Counted from the first letter of the stretch, positions 1 through 8,803 are shown. The stretch is DNA of 56,735 nucleotides from CAYYMH01 sp964472785 (GCA_964472785.1 CAYYMH010000024.1:1-56735), one strand, 5' to 3'. Made by a program: numbers and translations. Notes: generated by a model not told the origin, from the sequence alone.

Positions 1-197
1 TGATAAATGAATAAGAGGCGTGAATTTGTGATCGCCAAGATTGTTCATTCAATTATCAAGCCAGAAAAGGAGAGAGATTATTTATCAGTTATAAGTTGCT
101 GTTTATTTGACAAAAAGAGCAATAAGTAAATTTGGTGAAAATGAATTTCTTTGAGGAAAAATAGAGGTAATAGTACCAATGGATTGGTAAATTTGCC
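1..197. other. Left edge, no supported gene
   Basis: Nothing convincing is coded here. A 40-codon open frame runs from an ATG at 7 to a stop at 129 on the plus strand. It has no ribosome binding site in view, is preceded by two in-frame stops, and resembles nothing I know. Confidence 0.5.
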
Positions 198-265
198 AAT
201 AAAAATCAAACAATCTCAATTCCGGTTTTAATAATTTCTTTTACAAAAGGATCGTCTTCTGTGAA
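198..265. repeat. Direct repeat, left copy (partner 1101-1168)
   Basis: About 68 bp here match 1101-1168 in the same orientation, with roughly 8 differences that I counted by eye. The right copy is the 3' end of the intact MNT gene at 1109-1426. The two copies flank the mntA-hepT module at 361-998. This suggests the module entered at, or recombined with, the 3' end of a neighbouring MNT gene. Confidence 0.85.
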
Positions 266-268
266 GTT
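206..268 (-). pseudogene. Fossil 3' end of an MNT nucleotidyltransferase gene
   Basis: On the minus strand about 20 codons read NFTEDDPFVKEIIKTGIEIV and then stop. They match the C-terminus of the MNT protein encoded at 1109-1426 (EFTEDDPFVKEIIRTGIKIV). An in-frame stop lies just upstream, and no GS-x10-DxD catalytic motif remains. It is therefore a decayed remnant and not a gene. It could be left from a deleted third module, or be the end duplicated when the neighbouring module inserted. Confidence 0.8.
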
Positions 269-360
269 TTTCGGTCAATCGAAAATATATTTTCCAATTT
301 TGATTTTCGCTTGATCTGGGAATCTATGTGTAGATAAGGATTAGTTTTTTTTCAAAAAAG

Positions 361-705
361 TTATTTAAATTTTATAATGCTTTCAATTAAAGGCTTGAGG
401 GGTGGAATGTCTTGAATAGCGGTTTTCCAGACGACTTCGATATTGATTCCGAAGTAGTTATGAATTAATTTGTCTCTCATACCAGCCATCTCACGCCAGG
501 GAACGTCAGGGAAAATTCTTTTCATTTCTTTAGGAATTTGTTTGCTGGCTTCTCCCAAAATTTCAATCGCGCGGATAACAGCATAAATAGTTTTGTCATC
601 TTGCTTAAATTCCATGTAATTCATGTCTTGGATGAATTGATTGACTTTTTCAATTGAATCCAAAATATCTTTGAGATAATCTGTATAATCTCTTTTATTT
701 ATCAT
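361..705 (-). CDS. hepT: HepT-like HEPN ribonuclease toxin (DUF86 family)
   Basis: This 114-residue, all-helical protein has the typical length and ending of the HepT/DUF86 family. The family's RX4-6H RNase motif is visible near residues 76-81 (RDKLIHNYFG). Family members are RNA-cleaving toxins, or targets of AMPylation by the partner MNT protein. The start codon overlaps the end of the upstream mntA gene by 4 bp (702-705), so the pair is translationally coupled. The order is MNT then HEPN, the reverse of the second module at 1109-1794. The class assignment is firm. The toxic activity is inferred from the family. Confidence 0.88.
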   Translation of the reverse strand: MINKRDYTDYLKDILDSIEKVNQFIQDMNYMEFKQDDKTIYAVIRAIEILGEASKQIPKEMKRIFPDVPWREMAGMRDKLIHNYFGINIEVVWKTAIQDIPPLKPLIESIIKFK

Positions 706-998
706 AAAGGCTGTGCCTCTCTTAAAATATATTTACCTATACCCGGCTTTAAAGAATCTTTCATCACCAAATCAACTTTTACATTCAGTAAATCAGAGAG
801 ATAATTTTCAAGTTTCAGGAATTCTAATAGCCCGGGAACCTCGGTAAAAGTCACCAACAAATCCAGATCACTTGACCTATTTTGATCACCGCGAATATAA
901 GAGCCAAACATTTCTAAAGAATTTACCCTGAAGCGAGTTTTTAATTGGGGAAGTTCCTTTCTTATAATTTGGATAATTTCTTCAGTGTTTTTTTTCAT
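702..998 (-). CDS. mntA: MntA-like nucleotidyltransferase antitoxin
   Basis: This is a minimal nucleotidyltransferase of about 98 residues. The GS-x10-DxD signature appears as GSYIRGDQNRSSDLDLLV. In characterised systems MntA AMPylates HepT on a tyrosine near its RNase motif and so neutralises it. I place the start at the ATG at 996-998 (MKKNTEEI), because a more upstream frame start would add 14 residues of hydrophobic aromatic sequence untypical of the family. The gene overlaps hepT by 4 bp and lies inside a pair of direct repeats derived from the other MNT gene. Confidence 0.85.
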   Translation of the reverse strand: MKKNTEEIIQIIRKELPQLKTRFRVNSLEMFGSYIRGDQNRSSDLDLLVTFTEVPGLLEFLKLENYLSDLLNVKVDLVMKDSLKPGIGKYILREAQPL

Positions 999-1100
999 AA
1001 TTATGTTTCCTGGATAATAATAGAAAAAGTGTTGGATCAAATTAATAAAAACGTTAATATTCTATTTGTAAATATAATAAAAAAAACAGATCAAGCTAGA

Positions 1101-1168
1101 AATAAAAATCAAACAATCTTTATTCCGGTTCTAATAATCTCTTTAACAAATGGGTCGTCTTCGGTGAA
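1101..1168. repeat. Direct repeat, right copy (partner 198-265)
   Basis: This copy is the last approximately 60 bp of the intact MNT gene (stop at 1109-1111) plus a few bases after it. The other copy at 198-265 lies beyond the mntA-hepT module, so the module sits between two copies of the same gene end. Confidence 0.85.
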
Positions 1169-1426
1169 CTCTTGAGGATTGAAAGGTAAAATTTCCAGAG
1201 CATCGCTGATGGATAATGTAATTAATCTAATTTTTCTTTTATCATCGAAACGATCTCCAACAAAAATGTCAGACACAATTGCTAAATCAATGTCACTCCA
1301 TTCCGTAAAGTTACCTTGGGCGTAACTGCCAAATAAAATAGCACGTTTTACCGGAATATTATTATCTTGAAGTGCAGATAAAAATCTTGAAATTGTATTT
1401 TTTACTTTAACAGGGACTTGAGCCAT
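1109..1426 (-). CDS. MNT-domain nucleotidyltransferase, second module
   Basis: This 105-residue protein carries the polymerase-beta-like motif GSYAQGNFTEWSDIDLAIV (GS-x10-DxD). Family members pair with HEPN proteins and modify or neutralise them. Its 5' end overlaps the upstream HEPN gene by 25 bp (1402-1426), a strong coupling signal. The last 20 codons are duplicated as a fossil at 206-268. The sequence differs clearly from the MntA at 702-998, so the two modules were probably acquired separately and are not recent copies. Confidence 0.87.
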   Translation of the reverse strand: MAQVPVKVKNTISRFLSALQDNNIPVKRAILFGSYAQGNFTEWSDIDLAIVSDIFVGDRFDDKRKIRLITLSISDALEILPFNPQEFTEDDPFVKEIIRTGIKIV

Positions 1427-1794
1427 TGATATTGTTCCTTAATCTCTGCGAAATATTTTTCTGTAAAAGTACGCGTGCACTTTTTGTAAAAGTTTGATCG
1501 AAAATCAGGATACCGCGTCTCAATATGAAATTCGTTGACATCGCCCAAAAATAATTTCTGTTCATCAGATAGCTTCAAATTAGAAAGATTTGCCAGTCTG
1601 ATTAAGTTATGAATCTTAGGGGGTACCTGATTGTTGCTATTTTGCACATAAATTGCTTTTAAAACTTTTTCCAATACGAGATGCCCAACAAACAAGCACC
1701 AGTCATTCTTTCCGGAGCTGAAAAGACTTTCAGCAACATCCAGATCGTGTTCAGCGCTATCGAGCCAGTATTTTATGTGTTCATCAATTTTCAT
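1402..1794 (-). CDS. HEPN-domain protein, second module
   Basis: This 130-residue helical protein opens with a YWLDSAEHDLDVAE segment and contains FHIETRYPDF near its C-terminal third. Both are typical of the classic HEPN family (PF05168 type), which is distinct from the DUF86/HepT type at 361-705. I do not see a clear RX4-6H catalytic motif, so it may be a non-catalytic or divergent HEPN protein. It precedes and overlaps the MNT gene. HEPN/MNT pairs are known as toxin-antitoxin or AMPylation modules. This pair has no identified target. Confidence 0.85.
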   Translation of the reverse strand: MKIDEHIKYWLDSAEHDLDVAESLFSSGKNDWCLFVGHLVLEKVLKAIYVQNSNNQVPPKIHNLIRLANLSNLKLSDEQKLFLGDVNEFHIETRYPDFRSNFYKKCTRTFTEKYFAEIKEQYQWLKSLLK

Positions 1795-1868
1795 TTCATT
1801 GGTATATTTCGATTATCATAAAAGTTCAATCTAATTTATAAAGAAATTGATAAAGTTGCAACATGTTT

Positions 1869-3410
1869 TTAATTAGGTGATTTATATTCACTCGCCTCAA
1901 TCCCATATTTCTTCACTTTATCAAAAAAATTCTTCACATGCATGCCGCACTGTTTCGCAGCCTGAGTGATGTTGCTGTTTGTTTGCTTTAGACAGCGGAT
2001 GAGAAATTCCCGCTCAAAATGTTCAACAGCTTGTTTTTTTGCTAATTGGAATTCAGAGATGTCTTCAAAATCAACATTTTTTTCGGATGGCTGAGTCAAA
2101 GTTTTTGGCAAATAATCATGATGAATTTTCTCAACTTCAGCAAGAACTACCGCTCGCTGAATGATATTTTCCAATTCACGGACATTGCCGGGGAAGCTGT
2201 AATTTTTCAAAATCGTCATTGCTTTATTGGCGATGGAGGACATGTTTTTTCCATATTTGTCTGCATACTTTTTGAGAAAAAAGTTCGCCAGCAGCGGGAT
2301 GTCTTCCCGGCGATCTCGCAGCGGTGGCAGATCGATATCCACAACATTGAGCCGGTAATAAACTTCCTCCCGGAACTGTCCTGAATCAATCAGGTTCTTC
2401 AGATTTTTGCTGGATGCGGCAACTATGCGAACATCGCACTGTTTTATTTGAGAGCTACCGACTGATGAGTATTCACCAGTCTGAAGAACGCGCAGCAGTC
2501 CAACTTGAAGCGCAGCGCTCATGTCGCTAATTTCATCGAGGAAAATCGTGCCGCCGTTCGCGCGTTGAAACCAGCCCACTTTATCTGCAACGGCTCCAGT
2601 GAACGCACCACGGACATGTCCGAACAGCTCGGATTCCAAAAGCTGTTCCGGAATGGCGCCGCAGTTTACCGGAACAAACGGCTTGTCTCTGCGGTGGCTA
2701 TTGTAGTGCAGCGCCTGAGCAATCAGTTCCTTACCGGTTCCTGATTCGCCCTGAATGAGAACTGTCGCGTCAGTATCGGCAATTTGGGAGATCAACTTTA
2801 AAATATCAACCATTTTGGGATTGCTACCGATGATGGCGTCAAATTGGTATTTCCCGCGCAATTCCTGTTCTAATTCAGTGCAATGATTTTTGAGCTGTTT
2901 ACGCTCCAGCGCCTGATAAGAAGCCAAAGAAATGAGCTTTGCGAACTCTTCGACGAAACAGAACGTCGCTTTTTGAAATATGCCGGTAAAGCGGCGATTA
3001 TCCAGATAGATAACGCCGAAAATTTTGTCATCAAATTTGAGCGGCAGACAGATCACCGAAAGCAATTGCAGCTTTTCCACGCTTTTTTTCTTTTTGAATT
3101 CCGGGTGCTCCAGTTCATTTTCCAGGCAAACGGGTTCACCTTTCGATCGTACGTTTTTGATGATGGTTTTGCTGATTTCAAACTGGGGCTGATCGATTTC
3201 CTGTTGCTTTAGCTGTCTTGCCGTTTCAAATTGGATACTTCCCTGTTCATCAAACAGAATAATCATTCCTCTTTCAGCGCCGGAAATTTTAATCGCCTCA
3301 TCCATTGCCAGCATCAAAAGCTGGTCAATCTCAGGTTCAGTCATCAGGCGTCTGCTGATTTCAAAGAGTTGTTGGTAAATATCATTTGTTATTTTTTGTT
3401 TCTTTGCCAT
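1869..3410 (-). CDS. Sigma-54-dependent transcriptional activator (GAF-AAA+-Fis HTH)
   Basis: This 513-residue enhancer-binding protein has three parts. A GAF sensor lies at about 20-170. An AAA+ domain at about 190-420 has Walker A GESGTGKE, the sigma-54-contacting GAFTGA loop and Walker B GGTIFLDEISD. A C-terminal Fis-type helix-turn-helix (NITQAAKQCGM) ends the protein. It would use ATP to open sigma-54 RNA polymerase complexes in response to a ligand or redox signal bound by the GAF domain. No histidine-kinase receiver domain is present. It is monocistronic. A plausible target in the window is the sigma-54 promoter at 34930-34945, but that link is a guess. Confidence 0.93.
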   Translation of the reverse strand: MAKKQKITNDIYQQLFEISRRLMTEPEIDQLLMLAMDEAIKISGAERGMIILFDEQGSIQFETARQLKQQEIDQPQFEISKTIIKNVRSKGEPVCLENELEHPEFKKKKSVEKLQLLSVICLPLKFDDKIFGVIYLDNRRFTGIFQKATFCFVEEFAKLISLASYQALERKQLKNHCTELEQELRGKYQFDAIIGSNPKMVDILKLISQIADTDATVLIQGESGTGKELIAQALHYNSHRRDKPFVPVNCGAIPEQLLESELFGHVRGAFTGAVADKVGWFQRANGGTIFLDEISDMSAALQVGLLRVLQTGEYSSVGSSQIKQCDVRIVAASSKNLKNLIDSGQFREEVYYRLNVVDIDLPPLRDRREDIPLLANFFLKKYADKYGKNMSSIANKAMTILKNYSFPGNVRELENIIQRAVVLAEVEKIHHDYLPKTLTQPSEKNVDFEDISEFQLAKKQAVEHFEREFLIRCLKQTNSNITQAAKQCGMHVKNFFDKVKKYGIEASEYKSPN

Positions 3411-3446
3411 TTAAAATTCTATTTTTATTCAATGAGTGTTGATAAA

Positions 3447-3474
3447 AATATAGGAATATTTAGTAAAAAATCAA
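3447..3474 (-). promoter_or_regulatory. Putative housekeeping promoter of the sigma-54 activator gene
   Basis: Read on the minus strand, TTGATT and TATATT are separated by 16 bp and lie about 40 bp upstream of the start codon at 3410. It was found by eye in AT-rich DNA, so chance is possible. Confidence 0.4.
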
Positions 3475-3545
3475 GTAAAAATTAACAATGATTGAATTTT
3501 AGAGTGGGGGGCAATGTTAAAAAAAGTTTTTAACCAATTAATTCG

Positions 3546-3574
3546 TTGACTTTTTACCAATAATTTTGTAATTT
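3546..3574 (+). promoter_or_regulatory. Possible promoter of the polysaccharide operon
   Basis: TTGACT is followed after 17 bp by TAATTT, a weak -10 element. It lies about 57 bp upstream of rfbB, in the intergenic region where a promoter for the four-gene cluster is expected. Confidence 0.3.
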
Positions 3575-3630
3575 AAACATCATTTTTTTCAAATAATTAA
3601 ACTGAGCGAAACACCAAAGAGGAATTGGAT

Positions 3631-4635
3631 ATGAAAAGATATCTCATCACTGGAGGCGCGGGCTTTATTGGCAGCAATTTTGTTCATTATCTTTTTGATA
3701 GATATCCGGACATTGAGATAATCAATCTTGATAAACTAACGTATGCCGGAAATCTCGACAATCTCAAACAATGTGAAGGTTTACCAAATTATAAATTTGT
3801 AAAAGGCGATATTTGTGACGCGGATTTGGTCGATCAACTGGTCAAGGATGTGGATTTTATCGTTAATTTTGCGGCAGAAAGTCATGTAGATCGGTCAATC
3901 GGTGCACCGGACGATTTTATCAAAACTGACATTTACGGCACTTTTATACTTTTGGAGAGCGCCCGCAAACATGGTCTGGAAAAATTCATTCAAATCTCCA
4001 CTGACGAAGTATATGGTAGCATCGAAAAAGGTTCGTTCAAGGAAACCGACCCGTTGATGCCGTCCAGCCCCTATTCCGCTTCTAAAGCAGGAGCAGACCG
4101 GCTGGCGTATTCATATTTTGTAACATACAAGTTACCGGTGATTATTACTCGCTGCTCGAATAATTACGGTCCGTATCAGTATCCGGAGAAGCTTATCCCG
4201 CTTTTCATTACCAATGCAATCGAAGATAAAAAATTACCGATTTATGGTGACGGTAAAAATGTCCGCGACTGGATTTACGTTACAGATCACTGTGATGCCA
4301 TCGATTTTATTATGCGAAACGGAGAGTACGGTGAAGTTTATAATATCGGTTCACAGAACGAACGAAACAATTTGGAAATTACAGAGTTAATTTTAGACGG
4401 ATTAGACAAGCCAAAAGATTTGATGACCTTTGTTAAGGACAGGCCAGGTCATGACAAACGATATTCGTTGGATTGTACAAAATTATCTGCTTTGGGCTGG
4501 TCTCATCATTATAAAATCAATCAAGGCTTAAAATTAACCATTGATTGGTATAAAGAGAATAGCTGGTGGTGGAAGAAAATTAAAAGCGGTGAATATTTAA
4601 AATATTATAAAAGGCATTACAATTTGGAAGATTAG
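3631..4635 (+). CDS. rfbB: dTDP-glucose 4,6-dehydratase
   Basis: This is an extended short-chain dehydrogenase of about 334 residues. It has the NAD-binding GGAGFIGS motif at the N-terminus, the catalytic STDEVYG segment and YSASK (Tyr-x3-Lys). All are diagnostic for RfbB/RmlB, which makes dTDP-4-keto-6-deoxyglucose for rhamnose and other deoxysugars. I chose the ATG at 3631 (MKRYLITGG) because an AGAGGA box ends 7 bases before it. The frame stays open to a TTG at 3625. It is the first gene of a polysaccharide cluster, but rmlA, rmlC and rmlD are not in the window. Confidence 0.93.
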   Translation: MKRYLITGGAGFIGSNFVHYLFDRYPDIEIINLDKLTYAGNLDNLKQCEGLPNYKFVKGDICDADLVDQLVKDVDFIVNFAAESHVDRSIGAPDDFIKTDIYGTFILLESARKHGLEKFIQISTDEVYGSIEKGSFKETDPLMPSSPYSASKAGADRLAYSYFVTYKLPVIITRCSNNYGPYQYPEKLIPLFITNAIEDKKLPIYGDGKNVRDWIYVTDHCDAIDFIMRNGEYGEVYNIGSQNERNNLEITELILDGLDKPKDLMTFVKDRPGHDKRYSLDCTKLSALGWSHHYKINQGLKLTIDWYKENSWWWKKIKSGEYLKYYKRHYNLED

Positions 4636-4684
4636 TTAATAATTAAATACAGTGTGACTTATTGTTAAAATTAGTGGAGTGCTT

Positions 4685-6037
4685 ATGGGATTGATCGAAA
4701 AAATCAAAGACAAGAGCGCCAAGGTCGGTGTCGTCGGTTTGGGGTATGTCGGACTGCCTTTGGCGATCGAGTACGTGCTGAATGGTTTTGAAGTAATCGG
4801 TATTGACAACGATCCGCGGAAAAAAGACAAGTTGGACAAAGGTGAAAATTATATTGATGATATCACGCCTGAAAAATTTTCACAGGCAATGAAAACCAAA
4901 AAATTCACCGCCACAACCAAATACGACTCTGTTCCTGATTTAGACGTTATTTTTATTTGTGTTCCGACGCCATTTACCGCCAATAAAGAGCCTGATGTGA
5001 GTTTTATTGTCGATTCAACAGAAAGCATCGCCCCCGGGCTTAAAAAAGACAGCGTTGTTATTTTGAAAAGCACGACCTTTCCTGAAACGACAGAGACAGT
5101 GGTGCTCCCAATTCTGGAAGAGAAGGGGATGAAAGTCGGCCATGATTTTTACCTCGCTTTTTCACCAGAACGCATCGATCCGGGAAACAAACAATTTACC
5201 ACAGAAAATACGCCGATTGTCGTCGGTGGTGTGACTGAAAAATGCAGCGAGGTGGCAGCGGTGGCCATCGCACAGGTTGTCAATAAAGTGCACGTGGTAT
5301 CAAATCCCCGTGTCGCCGAAATGGAAAAATTGTTGGAGAATATCTTCAGAAGTGTCAACATCGCTTTAGTGAACGAACTGGCGCGGCTCTGTGACCGAAT
5401 GGGTGGCATTGATATTTGGGAAGTCATCGAAGCAGCGGCGACAAAGCCGTTCGGATTTATGCCGTTCTTCCCGGGACCAGGTATCGGCGGTCACTGTATT
5501 TTGGTCGATCCTTATTATTTAAGTTGGAAGGCGCGGGAATACGATTTTCATACCAATTTTATCGAGTTAGCCGCTGAATCGAACGAGGAAATGCCGTATT
5601 ACGTGATCGGTAATATTCGCCGGGCGCTGGGAAATGTCAATTCCTCCATTCAAAAAGGTAAAGTCCTTATCCTCGGTGTTGCCTTCAAAAAAGATGTTGA
5701 TGATATGCGAAATTCACCGGCGCTAAAAATTATGGAATTATTACTAAAACGTGGTATCAAAGAAATCAATTACAACGATCCACATATTTCACAGATCAAG
5801 CTGGCAGGAAAAATTTATAAATCTCTGCCGCTTACAAAAGAGGTGCTTCAACAACATGATGTGGTTGTCATCACTGCGGATCATTCGAAATACGATGCAC
5901 AGTTTATTGTCGATCATTCCAAAGCTGTTGTTGATACGAGAAATCTGACCAAAAATATAAAGAAGGATTTACATAAAATTGTAAAATTAGGTTCAGGACG
6001 AGCATTTTACACGGATATTTTTAAGGATGTTTCTTGA
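4685..6037 (+). CDS. UDP-N-acetyl-hexosamine / nucleotide-sugar 6-dehydrogenase
   Basis: This protein of about 450 residues belongs to the UDP-glucose/GDP-mannose dehydrogenase family. It has an N-terminal Rossmann motif (VGLGYVGLPLA), the family segment around PGPGIGGHCI that carries the catalytic cysteine, and a C-terminal UDP-binding domain (LGVAFKKDVDDMRNSPA). Such enzymes oxidise C6 of a UDP-sugar to a uronic acid with two NAD. Sequence character, and wecB downstream, favour WbpA/WecC-type enzymes acting on UDP-GlcNAc or UDP-ManNAc over UDP-glucose. The start is the ATG at 4685, with GGAG five bases upstream. The substrate is inferred. Confidence 0.88.
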   Translation: MGLIEKIKDKSAKVGVVGLGYVGLPLAIEYVLNGFEVIGIDNDPRKKDKLDKGENYIDDITPEKFSQAMKTKKFTATTKYDSVPDLDVIFICVPTPFTANKEPDVSFIVDSTESIAPGLKKDSVVILKSTTFPETTETVVLPILEEKGMKVGHDFYLAFSPERIDPGNKQFTTENTPIVVGGVTEKCSEVAAVAIAQVVNKVHVVSNPRVAEMEKLLENIFRSVNIALVNELARLCDRMGGIDIWEVIEAAATKPFGFMPFFPGPGIGGHCILVDPYYLSWKAREYDFHTNFIELAAESNEEMPYYVIGNIRRALGNVNSSIQKGKVLILGVAFKKDVDDMRNSPALKIMELLLKRGIKEINYNDPHISQIKLAGKIYKSLPLTKEVLQQHDVVVITADHSKYDAQFIVDHSKAVVDTRNLTKNIKKDLHKIVKLGSGRAFYTDIFKDVS

Positions 6038-6166
6038 AAATTATTTGGTAAATTACATGTCTCCACTTTTGAGGCGGAGCACGCGTATTTAATGACTTAT
6101 TATTTCCTATTGTCCTGGGGATTTTGAAACAAAAGTTAATCAGTTATTGAAATTTATAAAATTAAA

Positions 6167-7276
6167 ATGATTAAAAATAACGCGAAGAAAATAATAAACG
6201 TTGTTGGTGCGCGTCCGAATTTCATGAAAATTGCACCAATTCATCGGTTGATGGAAAGCTCGGAAAAACTGACTCCGGTGTTGTTACATACCGGACAGCA
6301 TTACGACCAGGAAATGTCGAAAATATTTTTTGATGATCTTGAATTGCCAAAGCCGGATATTTATCTTGGCGTTGGTTCGGGCAGTCACGCCCAGCAGACC
6401 GCACGTGTGATGATCGAGCTTGAAAGAGTCATGTTGGAAGAAATGCCAGATTTGGTACTGGTGGTCGGAGATGTGAATTCCACACTGGCAGCTTCGCTGG
6501 TTGCATCTAAATTACATGTTCCGGTGGCGCATGTGGAAGCTGGATTGCGAAGTTTTGACCGAAAAATGCCGGAGGAGATTAATCGCATCGTTACTGATTC
6601 AATTGCCGAATTGCTTTTTATTACCGAGCAGAGCGGAGAAGACAATTTGCTTAACGAAGGTGTGCCAAAAGATAAAATTTTTTTCGTCGGTAATGTAATG
6701 ATCGACTCTTTGTTGCATTTTCAAACAAAAGCCGAAGCTTCGAACATATTATCTCAGCTAAAGCTGGATCATCAGCCATACGCGCTGTTGACGCTTCATC
6801 GACCCAGCAACGTCGATGATGAAAATACGTTCAACAATATTTTAGACGCTTTCGAGAAAATTGAAAAAGAGATACCGATCATTTTCCCGGCGCATCCCAG
6901 AACCACAAAGATGATTGATCAGCTCGGTTTTGAATCCAAAATTAAGGGAATGAAAAATTTCAGAGTTATCGAGCCATTGGGTTATCTCGACTTTTTAAAT
7001 TTGATGCAACAGGCAACCTTTCTGTTGACTGATTCCGGTGGTATTCAGGAGGAGACTACGGTGCTGGGCATTCCATGCTTAACGTTACGAGAAAATACCG
7101 AACGCCCTGTTACTGCAGAGGTCGGGACGAATACAATTGTTGGAATGAATACGGATAAGATTGTGGAAGAAAGTTATCGAATACTTTCAGGTAATTTCAA
7201 ACAGGGTAAAATACCAAAATTTTGGGAAGGAAAAGCAGCCGAGCGAATTGTGCAGATTTTGGAAATTAAATTGTAA
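6167..7276 (+). CDS. wecB: UDP-N-acetylglucosamine 2-epimerase (non-hydrolysing)
   Basis: At 369 residues this has the normal length for the non-hydrolysing epimerase that interconverts UDP-GlcNAc and UDP-ManNAc. Visible family marks are GARPNFMK at the N-terminus, HVEAGLRSFDRKMPEEINR, LTLHRPSNVD, and LTDSGGIQEE with LRENTERPVT in the UDP-binding C-terminal lobe. It follows the UDP-sugar dehydrogenase, which suggests a route to UDP-ManNAcA or a related uronic acid for capsule or O-antigen. About 130 bp separate it from the gene before. Confidence 0.93.
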   Translation: MIKNNAKKIINVVGARPNFMKIAPIHRLMESSEKLTPVLLHTGQHYDQEMSKIFFDDLELPKPDIYLGVGSGSHAQQTARVMIELERVMLEEMPDLVLVVGDVNSTLAASLVASKLHVPVAHVEAGLRSFDRKMPEEINRIVTDSIAELLFITEQSGEDNLLNEGVPKDKIFFVGNVMIDSLLHFQTKAEASNILSQLKLDHQPYALLTLHRPSNVDDENTFNNILDAFEKIEKEIPIIFPAHPRTTKMIDQLGFESKIKGMKNFRVIEPLGYLDFLNLMQQATFLLTDSGGIQEETTVLGIPCLTLRENTERPVTAEVGTNTIVGMNTDKIVEESYRILSGNFKQGKIPKFWEGKAAERIVQILEIKL

Positions 7277-7289
7277 CCGCTAAACATTT

Positions 7290-8690
7290 ATGCCAAAACA
7301 AATACAAATATTGCTTTTGTTTTTCAGTGACTTCATTGCGATCAATGTAACGTATGTGTTATGGATTTTTCTGCGGCAACATCTTGGCTTTTATGCCGAA
7401 ACCAGCTTTATTCAGAATGTCCTTTTAATGTTCATTCTCTTTTTATACTGGTTTCTGCTGTTTTTCTTTTTCGGTCTGTACAAACCCTGGTATGCTTATT
7501 CCCGTTTCGATGAATTCGTTGTTGTTTTGAAAACACTTTCACTGGGCGTGTTGATTATTTTTGTGCTAACATTCGACGCCTCTGTCGATGTCAAAAACCC
7601 GCCATCGTTGAGTCGAATTATTATTATTTCCTATTGGTTTATGCTGCTTTTTTTTGTGAGTGCGGGACGGGTTGTCTTGAGAACTGTGCAGCGAAAATTA
7701 TTGGAAAATGGTATCGGCAGAAGAAACACACTGATTATTGGATGGAATTCAAAAGCCCATGAGCTATATGATAAAATTAAACTGGCGCCTGCATTAGGCT
7801 ATGAGATTGTCGGTTTTGTCAGCCGATCCCGTGAGAATTTGTGCAAGAAATACAGCGGTGGCATCGTAGTCGGCACTTACAAAGACCTGCCAGAAATCGT
7901 CGAGAAAAAAAAGGTGGAAGTGATTATTATTTCAGTGAAAGAGAGTTCACCAAAACAGATCGTGAACATCATTTCCCGATGTGATGATTTGCCGGTAAGT
8001 TTAAAAATTGTCCCGGATTTGTATGACATTGCGATGGGCTACGGTCGGACAAATCAAATATATGGCATGCCCTTGATTGAAATATTACCGCAGTTCATGC
8101 CAGCCTGGGAAAAACAGATGAAGCGACTCATTGACATTGGCGTTTCGCTGTTTGTTTTAATTGTATTTTTACCATTATGGATTTTGGTCGCTATTTTTAT
8201 AAAATTGACATCACGCGGACCGGTGCTTTTTAAGCAAAAAAGAGTTGGTGAAAATGAAAAAATATTTACAATTTACAAATTTCGTTCAATGGTACACAAG
8301 GCTGAAAAAGAAACCGGGCCGGTTTGGGCAACGGAACGGGACCCCCGGGTGACGTTTGTCGGACAAATAATTCGCAAATTAAGGATCGATGAAATACCGC
8401 AATTTATTAATATCCTGTTTAATGAAATGAGTTTGGTCGGTCCCCGCCCCGAACGACCTTACTTTGTCAAACGGCTGAAGAATGAAATTCCACTCTATTC
8501 GCGGCGGCATCGGATGAAGCCGGGAATTACCGGATGGGCGCAGATTAAAGGGGGCTACGACACAACTATTGAAAACGTCAAGAAAAAGTTGGAATACGAC
8601 CTGTTCTATCTGGAAAACATGTCGCTGCGCATGGATTTAAAAATCATTATGCGAACAGTGTACACCATGATTGCCGGTAAAGGACAATAA
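7290..8690 (+). CDS. Polyprenyl-phosphate sugar-1-phosphate transferase (WbaP/WcaJ-like)
   Basis: This 466-residue membrane enzyme begins with four or five hydrophobic helices at about 1-130. A Rossmann-like middle domain follows at about 135-260. The C-terminal bacterial sugar-transferase domain has its anchoring helix (KRLIDIGVSLFVLIVF) and the YKFRSM, RKLRIDEIPQ and GPRPERP motifs. Such enzymes start surface polysaccharide synthesis by placing the first sugar phosphate on undecaprenyl phosphate. It lies 13 bp after wecB, as the last gene of the cluster. Its sugar cannot be told from sequence. No flippase, polymerase or other glycosyltransferase is nearby. Confidence 0.9.
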   Translation: MPKQIQILLLFFSDFIAINVTYVLWIFLRQHLGFYAETSFIQNVLLMFILFLYWFLLFFFFGLYKPWYAYSRFDEFVVVLKTLSLGVLIIFVLTFDASVDVKNPPSLSRIIIISYWFMLLFFVSAGRVVLRTVQRKLLENGIGRRNTLIIGWNSKAHELYDKIKLAPALGYEIVGFVSRSRENLCKKYSGGIVVGTYKDLPEIVEKKKVEVIIISVKESSPKQIVNIISRCDDLPVSLKIVPDLYDIAMGYGRTNQIYGMPLIEILPQFMPAWEKQMKRLIDIGVSLFVLIVFLPLWILVAIFIKLTSRGPVLFKQKRVGENEKIFTIYKFRSMVHKAEKETGPVWATERDPRVTFVGQIIRKLRIDEIPQFINILFNEMSLVGPRPERPYFVKRLKNEIPLYSRRHRMKPGITGWAQIKGGYDTTIENVKKKLEYDLFYLENMSLRMDLKIIMRTVYTMIAGKGQ

Positions 8691-8720
8691 ACAAAATTTT
8701 AATAAATTGGAACTTCAACA

Positions 8721-8755
8721 GGCGATGGCGGTATATTTTTTTTATACCCCATGCC
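8721..8755 (+). terminator. Hairpin between the polysaccharide cluster and serS
   Basis: GGC-g-ATGG-c-GGTATA can pair with TATACC-CCAT-GCC across a T-rich loop, giving about 13 pairs with two bulged bases. No T-run follows, so it may be a weak terminator, an RNA-stability element, or a leader structure of serS. Confidence 0.4.
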
Positions 8756-8803
8756 AGGAGAGAAAAGGACAATTTTTCAAATTTTTAGTATAAGGGATTT
8801 CAC

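Noticed and set aside
7..129. A 40-codon plus-strand open frame at the left edge
   Set aside because: It has no ribosome binding site, follows two in-frame stops, and has no family resemblance. It lies in decayed DNA.
945..1175. Plus-strand open frame opposite the MNT genes
   Set aside because: It is antisense to two well-supported MNT genes, has low-complexity composition and no domain.
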